A stretch of DNA of 64,000 nt from assembly GCF_000149955.1 (NCBI RefSeq), contig NC_030993.1:658068-722067 (forward strand), read 5' to 3'. Source of the stretch: Fusarium oxysporum f. sp. lycopersici 4287. Taxonomy: Eukaryota; Ascomycota; Sordariomycetes; Hypocreales; Nectriaceae. A program made the translations under genes and the position numbers. Positions 45,544 through 57,642 of the stretch are shown in pieces (the stretch's first letter is position 1; each line of letters starts with the position of its first letter). A model generated the notes under the pieces. It was not told the origin of the DNA. It searched no databases and was given only the letters and a program-made list of their open reading frames with translations.

Positions 45544-46369
45544 AATCCAGAACTGATTATGTAGGAAGTTACGAACCTATAATAGATGACAAAGCTGCAA
45601 ACGATAGTTGGCGCAAACTTCACAAAGATTATAAATATTCGTATAATTATAGGATAAATAATAACGTCAAATTGACTTTATAACCACCATAACAGAAATC
45701 TTTATCCTTCTGCCATCGTTAACAGGTACTTTAGTCATAGTAGAAGCGAGAGCAGTGGTTATACACCCAGCAGTACCTGTTGCAGCTAGCTTTGTTGCAG
45801 TCAAGACACGCTGGGGCCTCTCCCAAACGTCTATGTTATGTTCTGAGAGACGATGAAGGCGATGGCAGCGCCACAAGTATATACACACACAAAACGTGAG
45901 TAACGCCTCGGCTGGATTCATATATGATACCGCAACCAGAAGATTCCCTATACACAGTCCGTTGACGAGAAATGCCGAGTGCCTGTCAGCTTTCGTGGAT
46001 CAGTGGCTGTCACAGCTTCTGGATATGCTAGTGAGGCACAGAATTGAGTGCGCTTCTTGGCGTTTCTTAATCCGAATATATATGCATTGAATGCGAGTCT
46101 TACAGACCGAGGTAGCCAATGAAAGTCGTGGGATAATAATACACAGCCTGGATAACTTACAGGCTATGATTTAGGTCTGTCGATCACTTTTCAATTGGCC
46201 GCGAATACTAGCGCTTACACTTGTTTCATCCTACAGTCACTTTTATAATGCTTGCCTCTGTCACATCTTTGTCTTCTTCCCATCTAATCTTCCCTCTAAT
46301 TCTAAAGATTATCCAGGCTTTGTTAGTTGTCTTCAACCGCGAATATCCTGCAGATTTCTGAGCTGCGAT
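45544..46369. other. Intergenic region
   Basis: About 830 bases. A minus-strand frame at 45921-45667 has an Ala/Thr-rich stretch but no supported product. The P450 promoter lies at the right end. Confidence 0.4.
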
Positions 46370-48033
46370 ATGGCTTTCTTGGTGTTTCTAGCATCCCTCT
46401 TGCTTGTCATGGCATGGTTTGGATGGCAAAGAAATACGAAAAATAACAGCTTTTATGAAACAATACCATGCGTTGGTATTCGAAAAGATGAATGGTTTGC
46501 TTGGACTAGAGCACAACTACGTAGCTTTTCAAAAACAGAAGAGTGGATGAAGGAGGGATATGAGAAGGCAAGTAACACATTGCATAAAGACACGGACTAG
46601 CTAACCTCTACAAGTACTCACGAAACAACCAACCTTTTATCATTCCTTCATTCCGAAAAGGCAAAGTCCTCATTCTTCCTCCCGCCCAACTAAAAGCTAT
46701 CTACAACAAGCGCGAGAATGAGCTGAAAGCCCACGATCCAGCTTCAGAAGCTCTGTCATTTGAATGGACAATCCGCAATCGAGAGGTTTACCCGAGCAAT
46801 TACACTGTCGATGTGATTCGCAAGTGGATTACCAAGAGATTCGACGAGCTTGCAGCCGAGTTGCAGGAGGAACTATGCCTTGCAGTGGATGAGCAGTTCG
46901 GCATGAGTCAAGAGTGGAGAGAGGTAAAGCTTTGGCCAGCTGTCCAGAGGATATTTACACGGGGCCTGAACAGAGTTCTTGTGGGCTTTCCATTATGTGA
47001 GTTATCCTTCACCCTCGAAAGACCGGCTACTGACGTTAAGAAACTCAGGCAGAGACGAAGCCTTCCTCGAGACTATGCGGCGGTTTGCTATCGACATGCC
47101 ATTCCAAGGTTTATTCATCACATTGGTTCCGAAAGTCCTCAGGCCAATCTTTGCTCCGTTGATATCATGGAATGCTAGACGGGATACAGAGGCAGGTATC
47201 AGATACTGCACTCCGATTATACAAGATTTTCTGGAAGCTAATCGGAATCCTACACAAGAAAAGCCGGTAAGCTGTTTATTTTCGGACTTGGACTGTAGCT
47301 TAAGGTCATCCAGATCAACATCCTCCAATGGATCATAGAAGCCAGCGCCGCAACTGGCGATCCATCTCAACTCGATGCCCACCGCATAGGTCATCGAATA
47401 ATGATCCTCAACTTCAATCTTGTACAAGGTGGATCAATTCCCTTCAGTACCGTTCTCAGCGATACATGCAACGGTAAACACGCAACCTCGACCTTTTCGC
47501 AACTCCGTGATGAAGCGACATCTGTTCTGGGTTCTAACAAGACCTGGGATCGCGCCACTATTTCTAAACTCGTTCTCGCCGACTCAGCAATTCGTGAATC
47601 AATGCGCTGCTCTAATTTCGGCCTTTTTGCCCTCCCACGTCGCGTCAATTCTCCCGGTATAACTCTCGACAATGGTATTCAAGTTCCGCCCGGTGTTCAT
47701 ATTGAAGTCCCGATGCATAGTATACACATGGACAATAGCTTTTATGCAGATGCAGGTATTTTTAAGCCGTTTCGTTTTGCGGATGGAACTTCCATGTCTC
47801 GTTCTGCTGTGACTCTTGACGAGAGCTTTCTTGGGTTTGGGTATGGGAAGAACGCATGCCCCGGGCGATTCTTCGGCTCGCATATCATGAAGGTCGTTCT
47901 AGCGTATCTGGTCATGAATTATGATGTGGAGTTTGGATCTGAGGAGCCTCCGATGAAGACGATGTGGGAATATAGAATCCCAAGGGAGAGCACCGCCATC
48001 AGGATTCGCAGGAGGGTACAGGCGTGTAACTAG
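46370..48033 (+). CDS. Cytochrome P450 monooxygenase
   Basis: Four exons (46370-46567, 46615-46996, 47049-47266, 47314-48033) encode 505 aa. An N-terminal membrane anchor (AFLVFLASLLLVMAWFGW) is followed by the P450 fold. The I-helix region is around NFNLVQGGSIPF, the K-helix ExxR is in IRESMRCSN, and the heme-binding loop is FGYGKNACPGRFFG with the Cys ligand. The layout resembles fungal kaurene-oxidase-like or CYP68-like enzymes. The first intron has a GC donor (GCAAGT). No backbone gene lies beside it, so it is probably a stand-alone ER-bound oxidase. Confidence 0.85.
46568..46614 (+). other. GC-AG intron in the P450 gene
   Basis: Donor GCAAGT at 46568, acceptor AAG at 46614. Splicing gives GYEK followed by YSRNNQPFIIPSF in frame. 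There is no alternative GT donor nearby. Confidence 0.7.
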
Positions 48034-48750
48034 ACTTGAGTTTTATAAGGGTAAGGTGGGAGAATGAGCCACGAGTCCTTGACTCCTGGCCGTCACGTTG
48101 GTGTGTCCTTGGCAGTCATCGGATTGTTAGTCGGAGTAAAGCGTGGGAAATAAGGCAAACTGATATGGTCCAAGAAAGGCCGTGTTCAATAAACTTCATT
48201 TCTTCCGACGAGCGTAATCCATGCCCGCCTACGGATTTTCAAACTCTACAAGTGTTCAGTCACACAGACCCCATATTTGCTTCACTTGTTAGACTACACC
48301 TGTTGATTCTCTGATACTAGAGAGCACTTGTTCGTTCTCTGATACTCGATGTGTATGATACATTTGAGTGTCTGCTATCTCCTTGTTCCAATCTTCCAGG
48401 TCGCTCCACTATCAACCACCAAGCAGAGAACAAGGATACGAGAGACTAGGGAATGAATATCTGTAACTCGCAAGGAAGCCACCGAGTCCCACTGCGTCCG
48501 CTCAGAACCATGTTATACTAGACAGACATCCATCTTTATCATCAGCACGAACAACAGCCAATCCAACTTTCTCATGTAATGTAGTCGCAGGTTTGTTTTT
48601 TGTCTGGATTGAATCTCGATCTTCTTCTGTATGAGGTGGTTGCCAGTTCGCCGCCACTTGGTAGGAGCTGGCGAGAAAAAGGGCTTACTAGACGCAGCTG
48701 CAGTCATTGTCTGTCCACGTAACAGTGAGCATGTATTGTAGGTCGAATCA
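48034..48750. other. Intergenic region
   Basis: About 720 bases. No gene recognised. The right end borders a kinase-like relic. Confidence 0.4.
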
Positions 48751-48767
48751 GGTTTCAGTGTCAGGAA

Positions 48768-49262
48768 CTCCGATAGAGCCAGCAATTAGATGGCATTCTT
48801 GCTGGTTCGGCGTCTGACAGTTGCTCTTTGGGAGCAGATTATCCGATTCAGGATAGACGATATCCAGCTTCCATCCAAATTTCTCCCGGAGTCGTCTCAC
48901 CCTAGGGAGTGCAATCGCCGCAGGATTATCACGCATTCTAACGACCTTGCAAAACTCGGCGTCAGCATCTTAGTCCTCCGTATCCTCGTCCCAAGGATCA
49001 AACATTGTATCCCTGAAGAAGCACTGGGCAAAGTCAACGAGGAAAACCTGGTGTGAGGTTTGGTCGACAGCCACGTTGCGAGGGGCTCTATCACCGAGAA
49101 CTATGCCCCACTTATTAATCTCTTGTGCTGAGTCGACTGCACGCTGTAGGATAGATGACTATTCTTCTTTGGCCACAGGGGCACAAGGTGCAGCAATGAG
49201 ATCCCTTAGAGAGTGGCCTGCAATGAATTCGAGTAAGATGCTTTGAATATCAAGGTATTCAT
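48768..49262 (-). pseudogene. Protein-kinase-like relic with two in-frame stops
   Basis: The minus-strand translation contains SILLEFIAGHSLRDLI, INKWGIVLGDRAPRNVAVD and VFLVDFAQCFFR. These correspond to the hinge, catalytic loop and DFG region of fungal protein-kinase-like proteins (often found near transposons or NLRs). In-frame stops occur at 49161-49159 (TAG) and 48972-48970 (TAA), and the N-lobe is missing. The catalytic loop has lost the usual HxD pattern. It is a decayed fragment, probably not expressed. Confidence 0.65.
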
Positions 49263-49389
49263 CCTACCATGAGTTTTCCTTGGCTATGACGACACGCAAA
49301 ACAGCACGCTGGAAGACATAAATAAAAAGATAGGTATATTTGTATTTGGTGTCCGACGCTGGATTTCGAGGCAAAGAGAGTCTGCAAAT

Positions 49390-50007
49390 CTACAGGATAG
49401 ACAATAACATCAAAGTAACCCAAGTTACCGCCATAATAGAACCCGTGACCTTCCCAGCGCTGTTTCCAACCGTTTCGGTCGCTGTAGCCGCAGCAGCCCT
49501 GGTTGTAGCTACAGGAGTTACTGTTGCAGCCGGTTTGGTAGCCTGAACCTCGATGCCCGAGACTACACTCGTCGCTGCGCGCACATAAGAGGTTGATGAG
49601 AAGGAGCATTGCGACATGATTTTATCAATGTCTGTTTCACGGAATGTTAGCTAGGAGATCAATGTCATATCACACTTCGACCTCTTACCTTCTGTGTCCT
49701 TGCTGTTCTGCGCCATGCAGCTCGCGCATAGTCCCATCACGCCCTCGACATCGAAGCTCTTATTCGTACAGATACAAGCCGCTTCGATGGGCTCGTCGTC
49801 GTCTTCATGATCAAGAATGACAAGGTCTCGTCTTCTGTCGCTGTGCTTCTCGGGACCCTTGGGGTCAATGTCGCAGGCGTTGGTGAGGTTGACGATGGGC
49901 TGGCAGATTGTCTTGCAAGCAGTAGGTACATCATCTGCATTGAGTTCCTCGGAGAATGCAGCAGGAACGAAGGCGACCAAAGCCGCGAGAAGAATTGTAG
50001 GATGCAT
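49390..50007 (-). CDS. CAP22-like GPI-anchored surface protein
   Basis: Two exons (50007-49689, 49631-49390) encode 186 aa. A signal peptide (MHPTILLAALVAFVPAAFS) is followed by an eight-Cys region (ACKTICQPIVNLTNAC, ACICTNKSFD, LCASCMAQN, MSQCSF) and a Thr/Ala/Val-rich stalk. It ends in a GPI-addition tail (NSAGKVTGSIMAVTWVTLMLLSIL-like end). The Cys arrangement and length resemble CAP22, an appressorium wall protein known from Colletotrichum. Probable cell-wall or plasma-membrane-attached surface protein. The intron is 56 nt and splices in phase 1. Confidence 0.7.
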
Positions 50008-50808
50008 TGTGAAATGAGTTTGTTCGATTAGGGGATTGATAGCTGAGTCTGTTGAGAGATCTGAGTTGAAATGAATGGAAGTTGACCTGGAGAGGAAGAG
50101 CCTTATTTATGCTGCATATAGATCTCTCTATAGAAGCCAAAGATCAGCAAGAGTCCAAGCAGTTTGTAGATATCGGTTGAGATCAGCCTTATTAGTGAGG
50201 TTTCAGTCGTTTCACAAGTTGAGACAAGCATCATGTCCAAAAATAACTGGAGCTCGATGACATGGGCTACGGAGGTTAGTAAGGTTGATAAGAACATTCT
50301 TAAAAATATGAAACTCCAGCTATTAGTTGCAGTTGTTTCAGTAGACCGTTTCAACATATCCCAATTCGAAATGGCTGGTAAAGTGCTGGTGTTATTTTTA
50401 GGCGTCCTTGCTTGCTACAAACGGCAACCTGTCACACGATGTCTGAAAGGGGACTGGACGAAACATGCAGGGTCATATTTTCATGTTTCCAACAAAGATT
50501 GAGTCTCGGAACATTGCACTACTGCAAAGGGCTAGGAATTATTTAGATCCGATATTCATGCTTAAATCTAGGACAGTTCTGAAGAGTAAAAATAGAAGCA
50601 CGAATAGGGTCTCGTGAGAGGATTGAAAGCCGGTGTTGGTTGGTCGGAATGATTGATTCTCCGACTTACGCGGCTTCCCCGCAATTTAAGCAACCAGGCA
50701 TCAGCTAACAAGACCATCTGACCTCGAAACACCAAGAGAAACAAATTTCCTCTTGTTTCTATTCTCGCCATCTCTCCGAGGAAAAAAGGCTGTTGCGCCG
50801 TCGATAAC
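50008..50808. other. Intergenic region between divergent genes
   Basis: About 800 bases. Promoters of the CAP22-like gene and of the following membrane protein. No gene recognised. Confidence 0.4.
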
Positions 50809-52678
50809 ATGAAACTCCAGACGGTGCTCCAGGCGCTGTTAATCGCTGGAGTCTCTGGGGAACCCTTGACTAGTGCGCTATGCCCCACTGTACCGAGACC
50901 GTTGAACTCTAACAATAGCAGCAGATTCGACCCACGATGCTTCGAGCGGAGACGATGACCCGAGCACACTGAAGAACCGGGGAGGTTGGGTTAACCCAGA
51001 GGACTTGGCACCGATGCCGCAGTGTATCGCGCAACAGGATCAGTCCGCTTGGTTGGATGCGATGACAATGTGCACTCGCCATCGATGTACCTCATATTTT
51101 ATCTTCTGCACGCACTACCAGTGGCTTACTGAACTGAGCTGCCTGAGCGCTGAGTTCTCGCCCAGCATTGTTAAGCGCTACAGCAAGTACTGTAGCAGGT
51201 CTATCCTCGCCAAGGCGCAACTCCACCACTGGATTCAGACGACAACTGGTAGAAACTGGCTTGTTGGTGTTGGAGACACGAATAGCTTGCAAAGCCTATC
51301 ACCCAAAAGTCTGACCGATGGATACGCATCCATAGATATCGCCAATAAAGCGCCAGCATGCCTGAGAGAGTCGCCTTTGGCAGGAACTAAAGAGACGTTC
51401 GACCATGTCATCGGTTCCTGCAGCTTCACAGCCACGACACAACATACTGGCAATGCAGCTCGTCCATGGGAATACAGCAGCCGGCGAAACTCTATGACAT
51501 CTCTCAGTTTCGATACCGCAAGCTACGACCTGACTAGCAGTCACATTCCCGCGGGAGAGTATTTCGACAAAGCCTGTTTTTGCCACACTTTTGCTATGCC
51601 CCAGCACGAAGAACCATGCTCAACTTCGAGCCCGAAGGATCTGGAGACACAGCGGCGATGGATGAACAAAACTTGCGGATACACGTGGCATGAGCCGGCG
51701 CGACTTCAACCCCGTGACATGATCCCATGGCGATGGAGGATCTACCCCAGATCCACAGAAGACGATTCGAAATGCCCTTCTATTGAATGGAAGCTGATGA
51801 GTATCGGCTTGGTCAACTTGGTAACATTCTTTGCTATACTACACGCCAACAAGGCACGACAGAGTGACAGCACCAATTCCCGTCTGCTGTTCTACAATCC
51901 TGTAAGATGGATCTTGGGAGGAGTTCTTCTCGGGTGCATTCACCTGCTCGCCAATTTGGCCAACGCAACTATCGTTCAGGCCACCCCTGGCTACGAGGAC
52001 GTTCCTGCCATCCAGCTCATGTTGCTTTGGTGTTCACTCCCTCGCCTCGTTTGGCTTCCTATATCGGCCCACGGCACCAAGAACTCAGGATTCCAGGACA
52101 TGACCTCCTCCATGTCTGCAATGTTTGCGGAAGCGATCCTCCAAATCTTTTCATTCTACCACATGTGTTTGACAGTGAACTATGGTCGCATTCACGACTT
52201 TTACTTTGGAGCTTTGTCAGGGGCGACAAGGTCACCATTTGCGGCACTCATGTTTGGCGGTGCACTTGTATGGCTGTTCGTTGTGGCAATGATGGCTGTG
52301 CCAGTCATCCGGACGATAAGAACTCACGACAAGCTCAGTGAGAAAGAAGATGGTGTATCGAGCGCGGATACAAAGGAGTGGACGACCCCAAAGGAGGAGG
52401 AATGTCTATTACCGAAGTCGCACACGCAACCTGAAGGACACAACTACGGTACCCTTCCAACCGAAGTCGAGTCTCTTGATCCGTCTATGAGACGTTATTC
52501 ACAACTTCACATGGCCATGGCCATGGGAGTACCTTTCCTTTGGCTTGCGCAATGGCTATTCTGGGCCGGGTTTATTGGACTGAGCTCACGTGATTTCTGC
52601 CTTCCAGCGCTAGAGACTCTGACAGGTGTTTGGCTAGCCTCCTCTTTGGGAAGCGTCGTTATTAGATCTTATCTGTAA
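50809..52678 (+). CDS. Cys-rich ectodomain polytopic membrane protein of unknown function
   Basis: Two exons (50809-50872, 50919-52678) encode 607 aa. A signal peptide (MKLQTVLQALLIAGVSG) leads to a soluble extracellular half rich in Cys (MPQCIAQQDQ, TMCTRHRC, FIFCTHY, KYCSRSI, GSCSFTAT, KACFCHTF). The C-terminal half has about six hydrophobic helices (LVNLVTFFAIL, WILGGVLLGCIHLLANLA, FGGALVWLFVVAMMAVPV, others). A charged loop lies before a final helix pair. It resembles uncharacterised Fusarium membrane proteins, not a known transporter or receptor family. The first-exon splice is chosen to produce the signal peptide in frame. A decayed copy of the 3' end lies at 56.1 kb. Confidence 0.7.
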
Positions 52679-53682
52679 TTCTGTAGACAGCAAACGTCGC
52701 CGGAAATTAACTTGGCCTTTCTGATATAAAGCGTCGTTGCACCTTAGACAAGTTGGAACTATAAACAGTGCTTAGGCGCTCATGATAGCTCCTCGTCTCT
52801 GGAACCGTTGAAGGAAGATATGGAGTTTGTTTAGGCGATTGTGTTAATGAATCTATAGGGGGGGAACTAATGGATAAGTCGGCTGTCAAACGCCGTGAGT
52901 GGAATGTTGGGCATTCTTCAAGAGACGCCACCCACGAGCCGAGGGCCTTCTCATAATTGAAAATGAAGAAACAGCTGTCTTTTATGCGCCTACAGCAACT
53001 ATCACCACAGCGATGGTAAGACTCACCATGCCGACTTAGTGGCCTTTGCAGTCCCATTGAAAATTAAGGCGCCTAACCCCCCGAGTTTCCCATTGATCAT
53101 TGGCGGGGCGATTCGCCAACGATTGTAATATCTTCATCGATCCCTGATCTGAGACATGGAAACACGATAAAAATCCCTCTTCTAACTCCCAACGGCCAAG
53201 ATATTGAAGGTTTCATAGTAATCTACAACGGCTGAACGGCTCTTAAGCTACCGAATTTGACGTAGTGGGGTCTAGACCAGATACTATCCAAGGCAATGCA
53301 GGGACAATTTGATTGTTCCCTTGCAGATTCTTGCAATCCACACGAACAGTCCCTGATCCAGTTTCACTGCCAGATCGGATTGCTGTGCCGACTATAGGCA
53401 AACTACATTCCATACAATCATCGATACGAACTTGAAACGAGGGGTTTAAGTGCTCTCAGCCCGATGCAGGAGAAATTATCTGCATATATAAAATGTCTTA
53501 CAGCACGGACCTGCATGCCAACCACTGCCTGCAACATCCCATTTGGATAGGCAACGTGTTTGAAATAGCACTTTAAAGTCCCGAGTATTTACAACTTTCA
53601 TTGTCCGCAGATTCTGTCCTAGCTCTCCATCACACTCACTTTTACATTCATTTCTCCATTCGTTTCTAGTCACTCTTTAATC
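52679..53682. other. Intergenic region
   Basis: About 1 kb. No gene recognised. The right end contains the promoter of the WSC protein gene. Confidence 0.4.
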
Positions 53683-55994
53683 ATGCGTCTTTCGTCCAGC
53701 CTCGGCCTCCTCTTGGCCTGTGCCTCGGGTGCGTTCGGCCAGGTCCAGCAGCTCCACCATTTCAAGAGGTTCACCAACTCCAGCACCTCTGCTATTGAGA
53801 CGCAGACGCCCACCTCTTCTATTGAGACTGCCACCTCCGTCGAGGCCACCACCACGAGCGCTTCTCCATCAGCCTTGGCGACCATTGCGCTCAATCTCAA
53901 AGACTTCACGCTGGGTCCGGGTGCTTCTTTCTACCCACCGCCTGATGGCGACAGTATGTGAGTATCACTTTCAATCCGCCATGGACCCATGGTAGTAACC
54001 CCTCTGATACGTTTTAATATAGTCTTTTACGTCCCGTACCCAGGGATGGCTCTTCTCTTGAAGATGGCTCTTCTCTTGACCGTCGCCAGATCATCAACCC
54101 CCGTCCCTTTACACCACCAAACATCTCCATTACCTTTGTCCGCTTCACACCCCCTCCTACTGTTGTTTACGGCCCAGTTTACCTCACTTGCAGTAATTCC
54201 TTGCCTTGTGTTGGTTCCGAGTGTGCCGCATTATTTTTCGGCAACAGCAAGCGGGACTTGCTCCACAAGCGGGACGTGCCTTGCGTTTTTCAAGTTCTCG
54301 TCGATGACGAGATTGTATCTCAGGAACCAATAACCGGAACAGGCACCCTTAACCTTGCTACTAACCCATTTGCCTTGAAACCTGATTACAAGTTCACATT
54401 CCAACAGCAATGTGGTAGCGTGCTTATCCCGGTTATCCTCCAAGGTGTTAACCTTATTGAAGCGCCCGGCAAAACTTCAACTCCTATCCCTACAGTAACC
54501 GTTGCACCCGGTACTGCCACAACTGAGAGTTCTGTCGAGACCACCGGAGTTGTCGTCACCACCAACTCTGAGGGCGAGACAGTCACCCTCACTGAAGCTA
54601 CTGGCACTGCCTCTTCTGGTGCTGCTGGTTTCACCACCAATTCTGATGGCGAGACAGTCACCCTCACTGAAGCTACTGGCATTGCCTCTTCTGGTGCTGC
54701 TGGCTTCACCACCAATTCTGAGGGCGAAACTGTTTCCCTTACTGAGACTGCTGCCACCAACTCTAAGGGTGAGACAGTCTTCCCTACAACTACTACCGGC
54801 GCCGCCTCTTCTTCTACTGCCACCTCTGTGCCAGGCTTTCCTGGTAGTATTCTCGATTTTACTCTCTTCGGATGCGTTGGCTCTACTGCTGGCTTCCCTA
54901 CCTTCACTTCTGCCGAGACCAGCGAGCGCATGGATCTTGACGTCTGCGGCAGGCTCTGTGCTGGACGTGCTTACTTTGGTGTCTACGATACAACCTGCTA
55001 CTGCGGTGATGAGCTTGGCGACGATGCTAGCCGGGTTAACCTTGGCGAGTGCGACATTGAGTGCCCCGGAGACGACAGCCAGTTCTGCGGTGGTGACTCC
55101 TCCGCTAGGAGGCTTCGTGCTCGTCAGAACGTCCCAAGCAACCGCCTTCTCACAGTCTATGCTGCTCCCCAGGATGTTGTAGTCACCGATTCTGTCACTC
55201 AAACTGTGACTGAGGAGCAGACCATCGTTACCACGTTCACCACTACTGTTACTGGAGCTTCCACCACAGCCGTTGAGGCTATTACCACCACTCTGGTTTG
55301 CGTCAATGGCCAATGCTTCCCTAGCGCTTCTACTGTCTACATTTTCGTTGAGCTTAACGGCAGCGACTGTGATGGTCAATGGGTGTTCATTTCTGTGCCT
55401 TGCCCTGGCGGCCACAAATACGTTCCCCAGTTCTGCTCAGGTGGCAACTGTGCCAGCCTTCAGGTGTATAAACCTCAGCAATGTCATGACTGGTATAACT
55501 ACGACTCTTTCTTTGTTGCTTCTGATTGTGCTGCCTGTTCCCAAGGCATTCAATACCTGCCTTGGCAGAACTCTTGGGGTACACCAGATAGGTGCAATAA
55601 TCAGGTTCCTGCTTGCACTGGACACAGCTGCCCGTCCAAGCACCAGGGTGTTGCTCCTCATGGTGGAAACTGGAACTCGAACTCGACTATTCCCCATGGA
55701 GGTTCCAACGGTGGTTCCAACGGCGGCTCCGGCGGTTCTAGCTCTGGCTCAAGCTCAAACCCCAATGGTGGCTCCAATGCCGGTTCCAATGCCGGTTCCA
55801 ACGCCGGTTCTAACGGAGGCTCTGGAGGTTCTGGCTCTAGCTCAAACCCGAGCGCCAATGGAGGTTCTAGCAGTGGTTCTAATGCTGCCCCTGGCTCTGA
55901 GGGTGCTTACCCTAGCACTATCACTGTTAGCAGTGCTAGCAAGCAAGCTATGAATGTGCTGGTTTTTCTTAGTGTATTTATGGCTTTTCTTTAA
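53683..55994 (+). CDS. WSC-domain GPI-anchored cell-wall protein with tandem repeats
   Basis: Two exons (53683-53957, 54023-55994) encode 748 aa. After a signal peptide (MRLSSSLGLLLACASGAFG) come a Ser/Thr linker and a conserved region with PCVGSECAALFF. Three 25-aa Thr/Ser repeats follow (from 54558), then a WSC-type Cys module (FGCVGSTAGF, DVCGRLCAGRAYFGVYDTTCYCG, CDIECPGDDSQFCGG). A second Cys-rich region (CPGGHKYVPQFC and NCASLQVYKP) leads to a Gly/Ser/Asn repeat stalk and a GPI tail (AMNVLVFLSVFMAFL). Likely a wall-bound sugar-binding or sensor protein. The second exon also carries a directly repeated 18-nt unit at about 54046-54081. Confidence 0.8.
54558..54755 (+). repeat. 75-bp tandem repeat in the WSC protein gene
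   Basis: Three nearly identical units start at 54558, 54633 and 54708 (period exactly 75 bp, 25 codons); the last is partial. The translated unit contains NSEGETVTLTEATG and SSGAAGF. Copy number could vary between isolates. Confidence 0.8.
55698..55880 (+). repeat. Gly-Ser-Asn minisatellite in the WSC protein gene
   Basis: About 180 bases of short GGTTCCAA/GGTTCTA-type units encoding (GSN)n and GGS repeats, an extended stalk next to the GPI signal. Confidence 0.75.
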
Positions 55995-56651
55995 AGAGTA
56001 TATGTTTTAATTGATTAGGGAATTAGCTTTCTATTTCTTTTAAGCTTTTAAAATATTTAATTATAATCTAACAATGAAACCTTTAACCAATCTTAATTAT
56101 TCTCAAGAGGCGTTTATAAGTAGTGCATATACTGGCTTTTATCGGATTGAGCTCTGATGATTTCTGATTCGTTGGAGGCGATTCTCAAGAGTGTTTGGTT
56201 GGCTTCGTCATTGAAAGGCGTTATTACTAGATCATATTTGTAGATAGGGAGCGTATTTGGTGAATCATTCCGCTGTCAAGAAACAGCAGATTTACCTTAC
56301 AATTATATTCATCGTCCTTTCACAAGACACTTAAGCTTAAGTTATGCTTATTTATATGATCATTCGTCTGGTCAGAGACGCCCCGACGACGCTAAGCTCA
56401 AAGTGGCGCCAGTTGGTCCTCTGTGACCTAAGCTGAAAGCATAGTTGGTGATCCTTGGGGTCAGCGACCTACGAAACAAAGAGATTGAAACACGTGGGCA
56501 CCACGAGACAAAGAAATTACCCAGTGGCGCAACCACCAACGTGCATTCGTATATGCTCATGATCTCAGCCGCAATATATAAAGCCATCGCCCAGCACTAC
56601 CTTGACTGAGATTTACTACTCTACTTCACAGCCTCGTATTTTATCGTCACC
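55995..56651. other. Intergenic region with a relic of the upstream membrane-protein gene
   Basis: About 650 bases. Bases 56135-56242 are a decayed copy of the 3' end of the gene at 50.8-52.7 kb (separate entry). The rest has no gene. Confidence 0.45.
56135..56242 (+). pseudogene. Decayed 3' fragment of the Cys-rich membrane protein gene
   Basis: The segment (GAGCTC, GATTTCTG, GTGTTTGG, GCGT.GTTATTA, AGATC.TAT..GTA) aligns by eye with 52569-52677, including the stop-codon region. Small indels and in-frame stops show it is not functional. It indicates a former tandem duplicate whose 5' part was lost or replaced by the WSC gene. Confidence 0.6.
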
Positions 56652-57335
56652 ATGGGTCAAGATGAAGTCGGTTTGGAGGTCCTCCCCCCTCCTCCAGGTT
56701 ACTCAGCCTCAAACCAAGATGATGGTTTTATCATGCCGGCATCTTTCACCATCCACAAACAAGGCGATTCCGAGGTCAAGTTCAACATACGCGGCAACTC
56801 CGGCAGCACACCGCTTTCGATCGCATGCACATACAAAAACACAGACGACGATTTCGAGGCAAGAGTAAATCTCCTCCCACGAAAAGATGAAAACGCATCG
56901 CCACTAGCAACAGTAAAATACTCCCGCCACAGCGCCGAACTAGAATTCACCAACACTTCTCCTCCTTCAAATATTACCATGTACTATCGTCTTTTAGGCG
57001 ATAGAAACGCAACGCATTCTTTTAACGTCAACACACCGCAGCGCACGGGTTTTGAGTGGAGGAATCTTGGCGATGGTGAGGGATGGAAATTGTACATGGG
57101 TTCCAGACCTGAAGTGCTAGCGATAGGTACTTTGAATATGGGGTCTGATAAACCTACGCGATTTGAGTTTACGGATTGGGAGATGGCGAAGGAATTGGAT
57201 GAGCAGTGCAAGCTGGTGGTTATTGCGTCGTGGTTGAGGATCTGGGATAAAGTGAGGATTCAATTTAGACGGTCGCCTGATGAAGGGGAGACGGAGATGA
57301 TATTATGTAGCTGCGGCTTGTGTGTAATTCTGTAG
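56652..57335 (+). CDS. Conserved hypothetical intracellular protein
   Basis: Single exon, 227 aa. Starts MGQDEVGLEVLPPPPGYS, then a beta-rich central part (FTIHKQGDSEVKFNIRG, ASFTIHK, PLSIACTYKNTDDDF) and ends with CSCGLCVIL, a Cys-containing tail that could be lipid-modified (inference). No signal peptide or transmembrane helix. I do not recognise the family; proteins of this length and pattern occur in several Fusarium genomes. An alternative start upstream in another frame is a shadow. Confidence 0.6.
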   Translation: MGQDEVGLEVLPPPPGYSASNQDDGFIMPASFTIHKQGDSEVKFNIRGNSGSTPLSIACTYKNTDDDFEARVNLLPRKDENASPLATVKYSRHSAELEFTNTSPPSNITMYYRLLGDRNATHSFNVNTPQRTGFEWRNLGDGEGWKLYMGSRPEVLAIGTLNMGSDKPTRFEFTDWEMAKELDEQCKLVVIASWLRIWDKVRIQFRRSPDEGETEMILCSCGLCVIL

Positions 57336-57642
57336 CGCCGCCGCTTTAGGAATATTTATACCAGGTACTTCAACGCATAAAACAAGCCTGAGATGGATAT
57401 ATCGTTGATCCGCCCCGCTGATATCGTCTTGTAGAGAGAAATCTAGCGAAAATATACAACCAATCAGCAGACCCGGAAGTCACTCCGTGGTGCCGCCCCT
57501 GATCGACATTAACAAACCCATCTCCCCATGACGCAACAATTTGCAAATCCCCCTTCAACACGAACAAATCCATCCATGAAACCCTACCAAGCACACAATA
57601 AGTCCGTGCATTAAGTTATCGAGTAATCACTGCGATCCTACC
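57336..57642. other. Intergenic region
   Basis: About 307 bases between the hypothetical protein and the regulator. Nothing recognised. Confidence 0.4.

Noticed and set aside
45667..45921. Minus-strand Ala/Thr-rich frame, possible GPI-protein relic
   Set aside because: Similarity to the C-terminus of the CAP22-like protein is too weak to call by eye.
50300..50345. Possible second copy of the signal-peptide exon of the 50.8-kb membrane protein
   Set aside because: Only about 12 bases match (ATGAAACTCCAG); too short to support.
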